64,000 bases of DNA from Conchocele bisecta. Taxonomy: Eukaryota; Mollusca; Bivalvia; Lucinida; Thyasiridae. Shown in pieces: positions 36,158-45,523 of this stretch; position 1 is the stretch's first letter, and every line of letters begins with the position of its first letter. The position numbers were made by a program, and so were the translations under genes. The notes below the pieces were generated by a model, which saw only the letters and a list, made by a program, of their open reading frames with translations, searched no databases and was not told the DNA's origin. The stretch spans positions 12,660,899-12,724,898 of the forward strand of contig CM055275.1 of NCBI GenBank assembly GCA_029237695.1, read 5' to 3'.

Positions 36158-36809
36158 TTATAATGGTGCTGTAACATTTCCTCCGACTTTATTTCCAAGT
36201 TTTACCCTAAATTTATCCCAATCAGTACACTCAATTTTGGGCATGGTGGCGCGCGCCTTGATCCTTATATCATTTTTTAATTCTTCATATCTCCCCATTT
36301 CTTCCACCACGGATTCAAACTCTAAATTTGATATTTTCTTATCGGCCAACGCTTTGGACACCATAACGTCGATGCTATTTTTCTTAGACCTAGCGAGAAC
36401 GGATATCTATCATGTTTTCTACTTTTTTTCTCGAGTTTTCCACCCACCGCCCTAATTACCATACAAAGTGTTCCAGATAAAACGGTAATTCCACTCAAAA
36501 CCCCTGCAAGTGGAACCATTACAATGTAGATAGCGTTGCAGCAGTCCCCGCCCCACACAACACAGAAACACTTGCCAGAACCGTACTAGATGCTTCAGCT
36601 ATGTTTGCCGCGCGCTTCTATTTGTTAGCGTGTCTTTTTCTATTTGCACATTCTCTAACTAAAATATCCTGCATAGCGACGATATTATTCAACCTAAAAT
36701 CTGAACTTCTTTCGTTAATTGGATATAGTGTTGGTGGAGTGGTATTGACAATTGGATACAGTGTTGGTGGAGTGGTATTGAGTAGTTGGATATGGAGTGA
36801 TTCGTTCAT
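36158..36809 (-). pseudogene. Conserved Polinton-associated membrane protein (frame-broken)
   Basis: Three overlapping minus-strand frames read in order: 36809-36618 (start MNESLHIQLLN), 36558-36322 (hydrophobic VPLAGVLSGITVLSGT followed by the basic KLEKKSRKHD) and 36364-36158 (VSKALADKKISNLEF, VVEEMGRYEELK). The combination of an N-terminal helix, a glycine-rich membrane segment, a Lys-rich loop and a C-terminal helix ending in an EELK-type motif matches a protein I remember as common beside Polinton genes in cnidarian and mollusc genomes. Function unknown, possibly a virion membrane component. At least two frame changes. Confidence 0.55.
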
Positions 36810-36850
36810 AGTTAAATTTATTTCAATATATTAGTATTTACACAATAAGT

Positions 36851-38510
36851 TCAATTAACAATGAGAATAGTGGAAGAACTCTCTGAGTCACCGATTTTCG
36901 TAACAAAGTTAATAACACTACCTTTGGAAAGTCTAATTCGATCATCACCGGCAAACGAAACCACCGTCGAACTATCTCCAGAGATTTTAGTGACTCCAAC
37001 CCCCCGTTCTTCCCATCTCCCATACTACAATATTTATCGCGACCGCGCCCACAGGTTTACCATTAGCATTAACCGAGCAGACCGCCATTCGGACAACTTC
37101 ACCTGCAGCTGTCATAGTGTATCCCCCATATTTATTACTCGCTTTGGCACCGAACGAATATTCATAGTGCCCCACAAACCAATGGCCCCGCTTCTCAGCC
37201 CAAACTGTTATGACACGTTTTGGTGTTTTCATTGTTTTCACTATTCCGCAAGCGCCCTGTTTGCGTTATATGCCTCAGTACGAATCTCATAAGAGGCCTC
37301 CTCAAGAGCTTTGGTCGCGGCTATACGATCATGTTTTAGTTTATCGGTTATTTTTCCATCTAGTTCGGTAAGTGCCGCTTCTCTGCTGAGAGAGTCCTCT
37401 AAGCGCAACGCATCATAAGCCTCCGTAATGGTCGCCTGGTGACCTTTAAGGCTCTATCAATACCCGACCGGGCCTCTTTTTGAAATTCGGTTATTTTTTC
37501 ATCTAGTTCGGTAAGTGTCGCTTCTCTGTTGATAGAGCCCTCTAAGAGCAACACCCTATAAGCTTCCGTAATATCCGCCTGGTGGTCTTCTAAAGCTTTC
37601 TCAATACCCGTTCGGACTCCATCAAGATCAAACCGGGTCTCTTTTTTAAATTCGGTTATTTTTTCGTATAGGTCAGTAAGTGCCGCTTCTCTGTTGAGAG
37701 AGTCCTCTGAGCGTAACGCCCCATAAGCCTCCGCAATGGCCTCTTTGTGGTCTTCTCGGACCCCCTCAACCCCCGACCTGGTCTCTTTCAGAAATTCGGC
37801 TATTTTTCCATCTAGTTCGGTAAGTGTCGCTTCTTTGCTGTGAGAGTTCTCTAAGCGCAACGCATCATAAGCCTCCGCAATGTGGCCTCTGCAAGGTTCG
37901 ACTGGTGGTCTTCTCGGACTTTATCAATACCCGACCGGGTCTCTTTTCGAAATTTGGTTATTTTTTTATCTAGTTCAGTAAGTGCCGCTTCTCTGATGAG
38001 AGAGTCCTCTGAGCGCAACACCTTATAAGCCTTCGTAAGGTCCGCCTGGTGGTCTTCTCGTGCTTTCTCAATACCCGACGTGGCCTCATTTCGAAAATCG
38101 ATTATTTTCCCGTCTAATTCAGCAAGTGTAGCTTCTTTACTGAGAGAGTGTTTTAAGCGCAACACCCCATAAACCTCCGTAATGTCAACCTGGCGGTCTT
38201 CTCGGGCTTTATCAATCCCCAACCGGGCCTCTTTTCTAAATTTGGTTATTTTTTTACCTAGTTCGTTTAGTTCCGTATGCGTTTCTTCACGACTTTGTGT
38301 ATTCACAGCCAGGGCATATTCTCTAAGTTGTGATAGTAGACTCATGTGAATCTCGTCCGTGGCCCTCGATATAGTTCTATTGATCAAGGCCTTTGTTTTT
38401 TGGGTAGTTAAAAAGTCGCCCTCTGTCGGGATGAATCCCCCTTCTGCAGGTTCCAAATTATTTGAATTTGTCACCCAATCGGAAGAACTACCTGGTCCGT
38501 ATATACTCAT
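36851..38510 (-). pseudogene. Fibre-like protein: helical repeats plus beta-rich C-terminal domain (frame-broken)
   Basis: The gene starts at ATG 38510 (MSIYGPGSSSDW). After ~90 residues it enters a repeated segment of 48 residues (144 bp) recurring seven times (landmarks near 38259, 38115, 37971, 37813, 37669, 37504 and 37361). Each unit has an ELDGKI-like helix start and an EDHQ-like turn, so the region should form a long helical or coiled-coil shaft. A C-terminal domain follows from about 37241 (TPKRVITVWAEKRGHWF) with alternating beta strands, ending near 36851. Spacings of 158 and 143 bp between units break the frame, and further shifts lie in the terminal domain. The architecture resembles receptor-binding fibres of adenoviruses and phages. 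By analogy it would be the attachment fibre, but that is inference. Confidence 0.65.
37361..38262. repeat. 144-bp coding tandem repeat (seven units)
   Basis: TAGTTCGGTAAGTG-type landmarks are spaced 143, 165, 144, 158, 144 and 144 bp. The 165-bp spacing keeps the frame (+7 residues). The 143- and 158-bp spacings do not. Confidence 0.9.
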
Positions 38511-38556
38511 TAATGTTGATAATATATATTACGAACATGCGTTTAATTCTAAATAA

Positions 38557-39344
38557 TTAATTTGAAATTTCTAGGACGACCGAAATCGGGTAATCGTTAT
38601 TCAACTCTCGCCCTTTATCATCAAGAATATAAATCTTCAACTCGTGGATGTGTCCCGATTCCAAAACTTTCATTCTCTGGGTGTGGGAAGTCTAAGGTTA
38701 CAGTCTCGCCATAGAAAACAATCGCTGGCGGGCACAGTTTTCAGTAATGTGCTGGGGGATCCGTCTATCGTGTTGTACGATGTGTTAACCCGATCCAGGT
38801 GTACCCTGAGAGTTTTCGTGAAGGCGAAGTTTACTGGGGTATCGCCGTGGTAATAACCTACGGGGAAGACAAAGTGCAACGGGAACTCTCGCCCTTCATC
38901 CTCGTTGTAAGGGGGTGCAAATTTAAATCCTAACATTGAGGCCAACCCCGGAGTGATCTTTATTTTTTTATCAACGGACAATGTCGCAATCCCCGTGGCT
39001 TTTGAGACTGTGAGAGTGACATTATCAGGCATATTCCTTGCGATTAAAGCTTGGACATCTCTGACACCCAAAGGCCGTGGGAGGTAATACGACAGCTGAT
39101 TCCCGAAAGCGTCTCTCTACTTCTGCAGGACTATCGGCGGTCTCTAGATCTACACCATCTACGGAAAAGATAACCTCTGGCCGTTCTATTGAGTTGATCT
39201 CCTATACAGTTCAATGTTTTTCCATCCAACCGTGAAGGTGATTGATCTAAGGCTACCCGGCGGCGTTTTTTTTCCGCAGCAGTTGTCAATTAATTTTTGA
39301 AGTTCACAACTCCCTTTTTGAACATTAGTTATAGTAGCAAACAT
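38557..39344 (-). pseudogene. Probable Polinton minor capsid (penton-like) protein, frame-broken
   Basis: I choose ATG 39344 (MFATITNVQKGSC) over 39374 because the longer start would run into the divergent gene. The reading continues through at least three frames: 39374-39186, a middle piece around 39070-39200 with SVDGVDLETADSP, and 39071-38670 with ARNMPDNVTLTVSKATG and ITPGLASMLGF. It ends in a segment with LKIYILDDKGREL and a stop at 38557-38559. A TG-x-x-TLSV strand, LASMLGF and a terminal ILDDKGRE-type strand pair are what I remember of Polinton single-jelly-roll (minor capsid) proteins. The assignment is by remembered pattern only. Confidence 0.5.
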
Positions 39345-39358
39345 AATAATATCTTTCA

Positions 39359-40768
39359 ATGGATACCAAAGCATTTAGCTTTAACTCTAATGTAAAGTAC
39401 GCGGTCGGAGGTAAATACACACAAAAAGACGTTGTTAACCCCCTTGTACACCCAACCGTAACGGTTAGACCGGACAGTGGCTTTGCCACCAACTTCCTAA
39501 CATCTTTGAACAATATAGGCTGCCCAAGATTACTACGATGGAGGTGGTAAACGGTGGAAAGCAACACCGATGCAGTTTTGGCAGAACCAAATAAATTTCG
39601 CTGTATGGTGCGCAACAGCCGGGTGTGGAGTTTCACATAAAGACCATCTGACATCCAAGAATGTCATGCTCCGAAGTGTCTACAACTTTCACGTGTATTA
39701 TACTATTAGGAGGATTCTCAAAGAACTAGGTATTTCACTACCTCAAGACGACGCCTGGGATCCCATTTCCAACGCATACGACCGTATGGTGTTTGAAAGA
39801 CTGTGTAACGAATTTAACGTTTCAAAAGACGTGGACTGGAGACAGAAAGCATTTCCTACCAGCACCGGCCTCGGGGACGTTCTCATTCACGGCCAGCCCG
39901 GGAATTGGACGCAGACTGATTTTAGACACGATCACTCCGGTGACCACATCGTCAGTCGGAACGCCGGGAATTTTGACCCCGCGACTATGACTTTCGGGCC
40001 GGAAGTGTCTGGAGGTCGGCACTGTGGCGTGTTTTCTTGTAAAATGTTACCTCCGAAACGGGCTCACGTCGATTACATACAGCAGGCTGCTGAGGTTCAG
40101 GACGCGTGGGGTACATTTATGTTAGATAAGGGTATAGGGTTCACGCAGGCCGGGGTTACTCGCGTCAACGACTCCATTCGCACGTACGTCTGGGGCCATC
40201 CTCGGCGCACAGAAGCAAACTCGTAGTTCTATACTGGGCACGGGAACGGCGTTTGATGCACAAAAACAATTCTTGGCACTTGTAGAGGACGCCATCTCAG
40301 CTAGGGTGGACCTGGAGAAGGCGATCCAGAATTATCAAGACGTTTTACAGAATGCCAGCACCCCAGTAGACTATGTATTTGGAATAGGTCTTTATATGGC
40401 GCCGAGCAATATGATACTACGAGACGACCCGGTTGACGGTTACAATAATCATGTCGTAATCGCCACCGCCAATCAAAAAATAGGCCACAACGGTAACGTG
40501 AACACGGATATCATCAAGCGCACCCCCAACAGTGGAACCGATTTCATAAAACACAAATGGATACACCTCCCCCAATTCGTAAATCGAACCAAGTACCCCA
40601 ATTCGTAAATTGGATGAACCATCGAAATCCATCAACAGACCAATCGCGATTGGAGAAACACCAATCAATTACAAATTGGGTGAAATTGGAAGCACAACAC
40701 ACGAGGAGGAGAAATTAGCGCTCGTCGTCGCCCTCGTGGCGATCGGATTATTTACGCTTTGGTTGTAG
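39359..40768 (+). pseudogene. Conserved Polinton protein with C-terminal membrane anchor (frame-broken)
   Basis: Starts MDTKAFSFNSNVKYAVGG at 39359, only 14 bp from the divergent neighbour's ATG. The frame changes near 39530, continues at 39570-40226 (NFAVWCATAGCGVS, FHVYYTIRRILKEL, DWRQKAF, NDSIRTYVWG), shifts again near 40190, continues at 40273-40608 (VDYVFGIGLYMAPS, GYNNHVVIATAN) and ends at 40766-40768 after a hydrophobic anchor (LALVVALVAIGLFTLW). About 450 residues originally. I recognise it as a conserved protein of invertebrate Polintons. Its role is unknown to me; the anchor and abundance suggest a virion component. The C-terminal linker contains several CCAAT/ATTGG palindromes. Its 3' end overlaps the leftward neighbour by 21 bp. 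Confidence 0.6.
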
Positions 40769-42174
40769 GAACTCTCTGACAGAGAATAATAGGAGACCGG
40801 CGATTGCCACGATTAAAGCCCAAGTATTATTGGCTAGCCATCCGACCGTTTTTGATAATATAGATAGCAAGTAAGAAACGATACTTCCGATCAGTCCAGG
40901 TAGTGCGGCAGCCAACTTTCCAGCTAATTTAGCCAGGAGATTGGCGAGGGCTTTTAGTTGTTTTTTTATCCATTCTTTTACCCCACCGGATGGTGCTGGT
41001 GCTGGAGCTGGAGCTGGTGCTGGAGCGGGTGATGGAGCTGGTGCTGAACCACCTGTGATAGATAGAACTAGAGACGATATAGATAGAATTAGGGTCGATA
41101 TAATCATGCTGAAAGCCGCGATGACGGTTATTATCGTGACGCCCTTCTCTCGAACAGAGTGCGAATACGCGCACCGAGTGTAGTGTCCTCGTGCAGGACC
41201 CTCGAGATTGTTTCGCGGCTACGACTTAATTGACCGGAAAGCGTCTCACGGTTAGTTGAAGCAGCCTCCAATCGAGCTTCTCTTTCGTCACGCAACGACC
41301 GCAGGAGTTTGTTGATCCGCTCGGTAGATTCTCTATCGCCCCGTGCTTCCTTTATTTTTCTTTCTTCTAGAGCGATATGTTTGTCCAGCGTTGAGAGTTT
41401 GGAGAGGTTATTGACTAGTTCGCCCCGAGTTGTTTGCAGAACCTTATCGAGTCCCCGGAGTTCGCGAAGAGGTAACGGTGGGTCAAAATTCGTGCCGTTT
41501 ATTTCGTTGACCGTGGTTTCAATCGTGTTAATAACGTCGGTGGTTACGCGAGGGATCTCGCTGAGCTCGATCGTTTCTATAGTGGCGGCCGTCTTCTCCA
41601 GCGTTTCGTCGGTAGACTGTAGGGTTTTTACCATTTTTGTAGGCAGCGGCGCCTGAATGTCGTCGAGCACTCCGAGAGCTCGAGAGAAGATTACTCCATA
41701 TCGCTTCAATGAAGAGGGTTTGAGGAACTTGTTTGGGTTGTTCTTGTACGTCAGCAACTTCCAGGTACTGCCCCAATTTAACCCACAGGTCTCCTCTTTT
41801 AGTGCTGCGAAACTCCAACGTGGCGGAGATGCCGCGTTTAGACACTATACGCTCCCACGTTTCACCAGAGTTTCCGTTTCCTTGGTAGACGCCACCTCAT
41901 TCTTGGAGATCCCCTCAGGAATCTTAGCACCGCCCGCCCATGTCGGAGTTTTGGATTTGGCCTCCCACGTTTCGAAATGTGTACTCGCATCGGGCGGGTA
42001 CTCTATGAAGGACGTTTCGTCGAGCATATTATCGAAGTAGCCATCAGCGTCCAAGCCCTCTCCGCGGCTATATGGATCCATATAATCATCATCATAATCA
42101 TCATCATCGAGGTAATCGTCTCGGTCGCCCGTAGTGCGATCGAATTCGTCCATACCAATATCGAGACCAGCCAT
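40748..42174 (-). pseudogene. Conserved Polinton coiled-coil membrane protein (frame-broken)
   Basis: ATG 42174 begins a very acidic N-terminus (RDDYLDDDDYDDDYMD). The sequence continues in other frames (42174-41845; 41757-41131; 41107-40748). The middle has a long helical region (ELRGLDKVLQTTRGELVNNL, then SLRDEREARLEAA) and ends HEDTTLGARIRTLFER. The last part has a hydrophobic stretch, a Pro/Ala linker (APAPSPAPAPAPA), an amphipathic KEWIKKQLKAL helix, a Leu-rich membrane segment (LPGLIGSIVSYLLS) and a second one. The organisation matches an uncharacterised protein family I recall from many cnidarian and mollusc Polintons. Possibly an internal virion membrane-interacting protein. At least two frame breaks. 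Confidence 0.62.
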
Positions 42175-42240
42175 CTTTAATAATTATTATTATATTAAAG
42201 ACAAAACAATACAGGTTTAATAGTTTCAATAAAATTAATT

Positions 42241-42813
42241 ATGTCTTCGAGTCAATACGGTCGCAAACTCATAAGATGCCGAAAAACAAAAGCGACACAT
42301 TGTGGAATATTAACGTCAACGTACCCGCCCGCTCGATGAAAGGTATACTGATGTTGTTCGAGGATGCTCGGTTCGCGTTCGGTGCTAGAAAAACCGACAG
42401 ATTCTATAACCCCAAAATCACGAAGGTAGAGGTGACGATCGAGGGAGTCCCCAATCAACTCTACAGCGCGGGTCTTCGCGCGCACCAGCAGTGGGACGAA
42501 GTAAGAAAGCAGTTTGCTGCCGGCTCTAAGCGCTCTCCGGAGGTTGCAGCAGTTGCCAAAGACCTGCATCTCTCGGCCGTCTCCCTCGCGGAGTTCCTGA
42601 ATACCAAATACGCGTTATGGCTAGACATGCGAGCCAGCGACGATGACCAAATACACGGTAGCGGACGCCAAGTTGATGAACGCTAGTGAGGGTGTGACGA
42701 TCCAGATAACCAAAGAGGCGGACGGAGCCGGGCCATTGAACGTGTACTTATATATAATTACAGACGCACAACTCAACATCGAAGATGGTCGATACGTATC
42801 AGCGATCTACTAA
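42241..42813 (+). pseudogene. MCP: Major capsid protein, C-terminal remnant
   Basis: Only the last part of the double-jelly-roll capsid protein is present. The ORF 42276-42686 contains TLWNINVNVPARSMKGILML, FYNPKITKVEVTIEG, QWDEVRKQF and KYALWLDMRASDD. After a frameshift near 42670 it continues with ASEGVTIQIT and NVYLYIITDAQLNIEDG, stopping at 42811-42813. The VPARSMKGILML and ITKV-VTIEG strands and the DAQLNIEDG end are what I know of the second jelly roll of Polinton MCPs. That protein is usually several hundred residues longer at the N-terminus. Upstream of 42241 the sequence is AT-rich and non-coding for 60 bp and then belongs to the divergent gene, so the N-terminal half is deleted. It overlaps the ATPase start by 29 bp. 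Confidence 0.72.
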
Positions 42814-43462
42814 TTTTGATAATTCTAAAGAATTAATTAAGAAAATTAACAATCAATACCAATTCACGATTGGAGATGCTCACTCTGCCATAATATGTGG
42901 GCAGAGAGGATGTGGAAAAACGGTTTTCATCCTTGACTTACTCGAGGGATCCTACCGCGATGCCTTTCGTCACATTGTGATCCTATGTCCCACTGTGCGG
43001 CACAACGATACTTATCAGCGGTGCCCGTGGATATGGACCGACCCTGAGGTATACGTTATTGACCCTGGTGATAGGCTTCACGATTGGTTGCGTGGTTTAT
43101 ACCAAAAATTCCAGGGTGAGCCCACCCTATACGTGATTGATGATTGCTCAGCCAAGGCGGCGATGACCAAAAAGAAGGACATGCTCTCCGAGCTCGCATT
43201 TTCTGGCCGCCATGCTAGGCAAAGCGTATGGATATCCACTCAAAAGTACAACGCCGTCCTCAAGGATCTGCGCGAGCAAACGAAATGGGTCGCCCTCTTT
43301 CACTGCAAGGACCGAGACTCATTCGATGACTGTCTTCGAGAGAATGACGTTATCCCAACGCGCGAGGAGCGCCTGGAGGTTCGACAGATGCTTTCCGAAA
43401 CTAAGCACGCCAAGCTTCTGCTAAAGACTGATCAACCAACTGCTTATAAAGTTATCAATTAA
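42785..43462 (+). CDS. ATP: Genome-packaging ATPase (A32/FtsK-HerA type)
   Basis: Intact, 225 residues. Walker A is GQRGCGKT at about residues 39-46, preceded by a hydrophobic SAIICG strand. Walker B is LYVIDDC at about residues 115-121. Sensor-like STQKYN and a C-terminal helical part follow. Known role in this family: pumping the linear genome into preformed capsids using ATP. I keep ATG 42785 because the preceding reading frame is the capsid gene, which it overlaps by 29 bp. Overlap and common direction suggest co-expression with MCP. It is one of the few large genes without a break, so it is an internal reference for the quality of the consensus. Confidence 0.93.
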   Translation: MVDTYQRSTNFDNSKELIKKINNQYQFTIGDAHSAIICGQRGCGKTVFILDLLEGSYRDAFRHIVILCPTVRHNDTYQRCPWIWTDPEVYVIDPGDRLHDWLRGLYQKFQGEPTLYVIDDCSAKAAMTKKKDMLSELAFSGRHARQSVWISTQKYNAVLKDLREQTKWVALFHCKDRDSFDDCLRENDVIPTREERLEVRQMLSETKHAKLLLKTDQPTAYKVIN

Positions 43463-43724
43463 TTAATAATTTTGAAAAAATTAGGAAAATTGCAAAGTAA
43501 TAAGCTATTACAATGCTGAACAATGCTTAGCAATTGCTGAATAATGCTGAGCAAATGCTGAACAATGGTTAACAATGTTAACAATTTGGTGCTCCGCTGC
43601 GAGCTTTGTTGCGAGCATAATGGTGATCATAAGTATCGGGTGGTGCGCATTTATTATTTTTGTAATAAATAAATATGTTAAAGTGATGAGACTTGTTAGA
43701 ATAGTTCAATTAATTTTAAGAAAA
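43463..43724. other. Intergenic region with a 26-bp shared repeat and AATGCTGA repeats
   Basis: 43466-43491 is identical to 36020-36045 and contains TTTTGAAAAAATTAGG. 43511-43585 holds irregular repeats of AATGCTGAACA and AATGCTGAGCA. A hydrophobic reading from 43575 (MLTIWCSAASFVASIM) is open but continues in frame into the next gene, whose own ATG is 43725. I treat the upstream part as non-coding. Confidence 0.6.
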
Positions 43725-44800
43725 ATGAACTGCGACGAACTTCTCGATCAGCTAATAGAAGAAACCTCAACTCCGACTGCCAACAATAATGATCCGACAG
43801 AGCAATCGGAATCGGGGTTGGTATTGGGTTGAGTGCAACGACTCCTAATGAAAATGAAAATGCGGCGCGACGAGATCGGCTAGCTGCGCTGGTTGCTGGG
43901 GGACAATCGGAGCATTATCTCGGTAGGCGTCTCTCAGTTTTTCAGGTGGATAAGATGTCAGATGCGGAGATCGATAAAATGTATGCGCGATACGAATCCA
44001 AATTGGGAGCAGAGATGACAAAAACTCTTGGATCGGCGGCTATTCATTTGTACGCTACCACCGTTAGTATACTTCTCCCTATACCAAACACCGAAGGGTT
44101 GATTCACGATCTAGAGACTGACCCTTTTATAGGACACACTCTTAGAACGGCATGCTGCTCAATTTATCACAAGTTTGGAATGTACTTAGCTCCACTAACA
44201 ACCGCGTTGACCACGGGTAAACACTGTCAATTTGGACATATATGCCCACGAACTATAAGCCCTGAAAATGATGACACAAGACACACCCACGAGAGTGACG
44301 GAGTTGAACCAGATTGCTCCAACACAATCGAACCAGAGTGTTACTCCGCCACTGGATGACATACCGCATATAAAAAATCCAAACAAGGACAGGCAGCTGG
44401 GCGGGCGGCGGCTGCCACCCGAAAAGTTAAAAAACAAGATAAAATACTCGCCGAGCTTCGAGAGGCTAAACTCCAATCGAGATTGGGGTTGCAATCGGGG
44501 ACGGAGACAGCAAAACATCTGAAGACAGAGTTGAGTACAACAACACCCCCAATTCACGAATTGGAAGCACACTCAACACCCAATCGAGGTTGGGCGAATC
44601 CGATTGAACCCAAATTCGTGAATTGGAGTTGGGTTGTTGGTGGTGGTCTGGCAGTTGTTGGTGCCCTGTGCGTTTGGAAATACCCGAAAAAACAACCAGC
44701 CAGTGTTCAGAAGAAAGTTACTAAACACCAATCATCAACAATGTTGAATTTGGATGCGCCCCATTTAAACATTGATCGCGACCCCTTTTATATGCAATAA
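43725..44800 (+). pseudogene. Conserved Polinton protein of unknown function with membrane segment (one shift, one stop)
   Basis: ATG 43725 (MNCDELLDQLIEE) starts in one frame and changes at about 43829 to the frame of 43829-44359 (RRDRLAALVAGGQSEHYLG, KMYARYESKLGAEMTK, TALTTGKHCQFG). In that same frame a TGA at 44357-44359 interrupts. The frame then stays open to 44800 with GRAAATRKVKKQDK, a hydrophobic WVVGGGLAVVGALCVW and the end DPFYMQ. I recall proteins with these landmarks from other invertebrate Polintons as one gene of about 350 residues. Whether the TGA is a real stop or an error is open. The stretch 44470-44630 carries four palindromic CCAAT...ATTGG motifs. Confidence 0.58.
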
Positions 44801-44808
44801 TTATAACA

Positions 44809-45042
44809 ATGGCTGAACAAGATGGTAAAATGTTAGTGAATGCGCTTTATCACGCCGTGGTGATATCGGGTTTCAGTATCGGGTATGCTCGACTATCAAA
44901 GATGGCCCTAGGAGGAACCGCTCCCAAATTGGACTTTACTGTGAGAGACGTAGGGCTCGCGACCTTAGATGTAGCGGCCGCAGTTTGGACCCGAGATTAT
45001 CTAGTTAAAGCTGGAATTCTACCATTTAATATATGGAAATAA
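44809..45042 (+). CDS. Small conserved Polinton protein (77 aa), unknown function
   Basis: Intact: MAEQDGKMLVNALYHAVV... with a YARLSKMALGG turn and a KAGILPFNIWK end. Two weakly hydrophobic helices (VVISGFSIGYA and GLATLDVAAAV) suggest a membrane-associated peptide. The stop is immediately followed by the next gene's ATG. I recall this small protein at this location in other Polintons, possibly a virion membrane or cement protein; function not established. Confidence 0.65.
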   Translation: MAEQDGKMLVNALYHAVVISGFSIGYARLSKMALGGTAPKLDFTVRDVGLATLDVAAAVWTRDYLVKAGILPFNIWK

Positions 45043-45474
45043 ATGGCTTCAATCGCAGTAATAGTAGGTGGTGCGCTTGTAAACGCATTGGCGTTCAGCG
45101 GTAGCAACTTTATATTCTCTAAAATGAAAAGCTCGAACGTGGATGAGGAGCGTAAGCGCCATGATTTAGCTGTAGAACAACTCAATAGCGCAAAGGAAGC
45201 GTGGTCGAAAAAACGAACCGCCCATCTGGACTGGGTCAATGAAGAGCTTCGCCGCGAAAATCACGCCGCGCAAACTTTTCAGAACGTTGAAGAAGCCAAC
45301 CGCGAGTACGCGCTGGCATATCCGCACAAAAGTCTCGATCCAATGGATCCCGAGCCCCAACTTTCAGATTTCTATGTACCGTCAGAGCCCCAAAAGGACC
45401 GCGAGATCGCGTTCATCATCGTGGGAATGGGTGTGGTGGGTCTCGCCGGCTACTATATTCAATCGAGATTTTAA
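45043..45474 (+). CDS. Conserved Polinton membrane/coiled-coil protein (143 aa), unknown function
   Basis: Intact. The N-terminal hydrophobic segment (IAVIVGGALVNALAF) is followed by a charged helix (DEERKRHDLAVEQLNSAKEA), a conserved PEPQLSDFYVPSE motif and a C-terminal membrane segment (IAFIIVGMGVVGLAGYY). The ATG directly abuts the preceding stop, so the two are probably one transcript. The bitopic arrangement suggests a virion membrane protein; function unknown. Confidence 0.65.
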   Translation: MASIAVIVGGALVNALAFSGSNFIFSKMKSSNVDEERKRHDLAVEQLNSAKEAWSKKRTAHLDWVNEELRRENHAAQTFQNVEEANREYALAYPHKSLDPMDPEPQLSDFYVPSEPQKDREIAFIIVGMGVVGLAGYYIQSRF

Positions 45475-45523
45475 ATTAATTAATTAAAACAATTTTTTTT
45501 TATAAATATATATATATAGAACG

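Noticed and set aside
36861..37292. 143-aa plus-strand ORF within the Polinton
   Set aside because: It lies antisense to the terminal domain of the fibre-like gene, and its composition shows no family features.
41309..42040. Plus-strand ORFs of 115 and 127 aa
   Set aside because: They are antisense shadows of the leftward coiled-coil protein gene.
43575..43724. Hydrophobic N-terminal extension (membrane protein)
   Set aside because: The conserved protein begins at ATG 43725 in the same frame. The upstream part overlaps AATGCTGA repeats and lacks any recognised counterpart.
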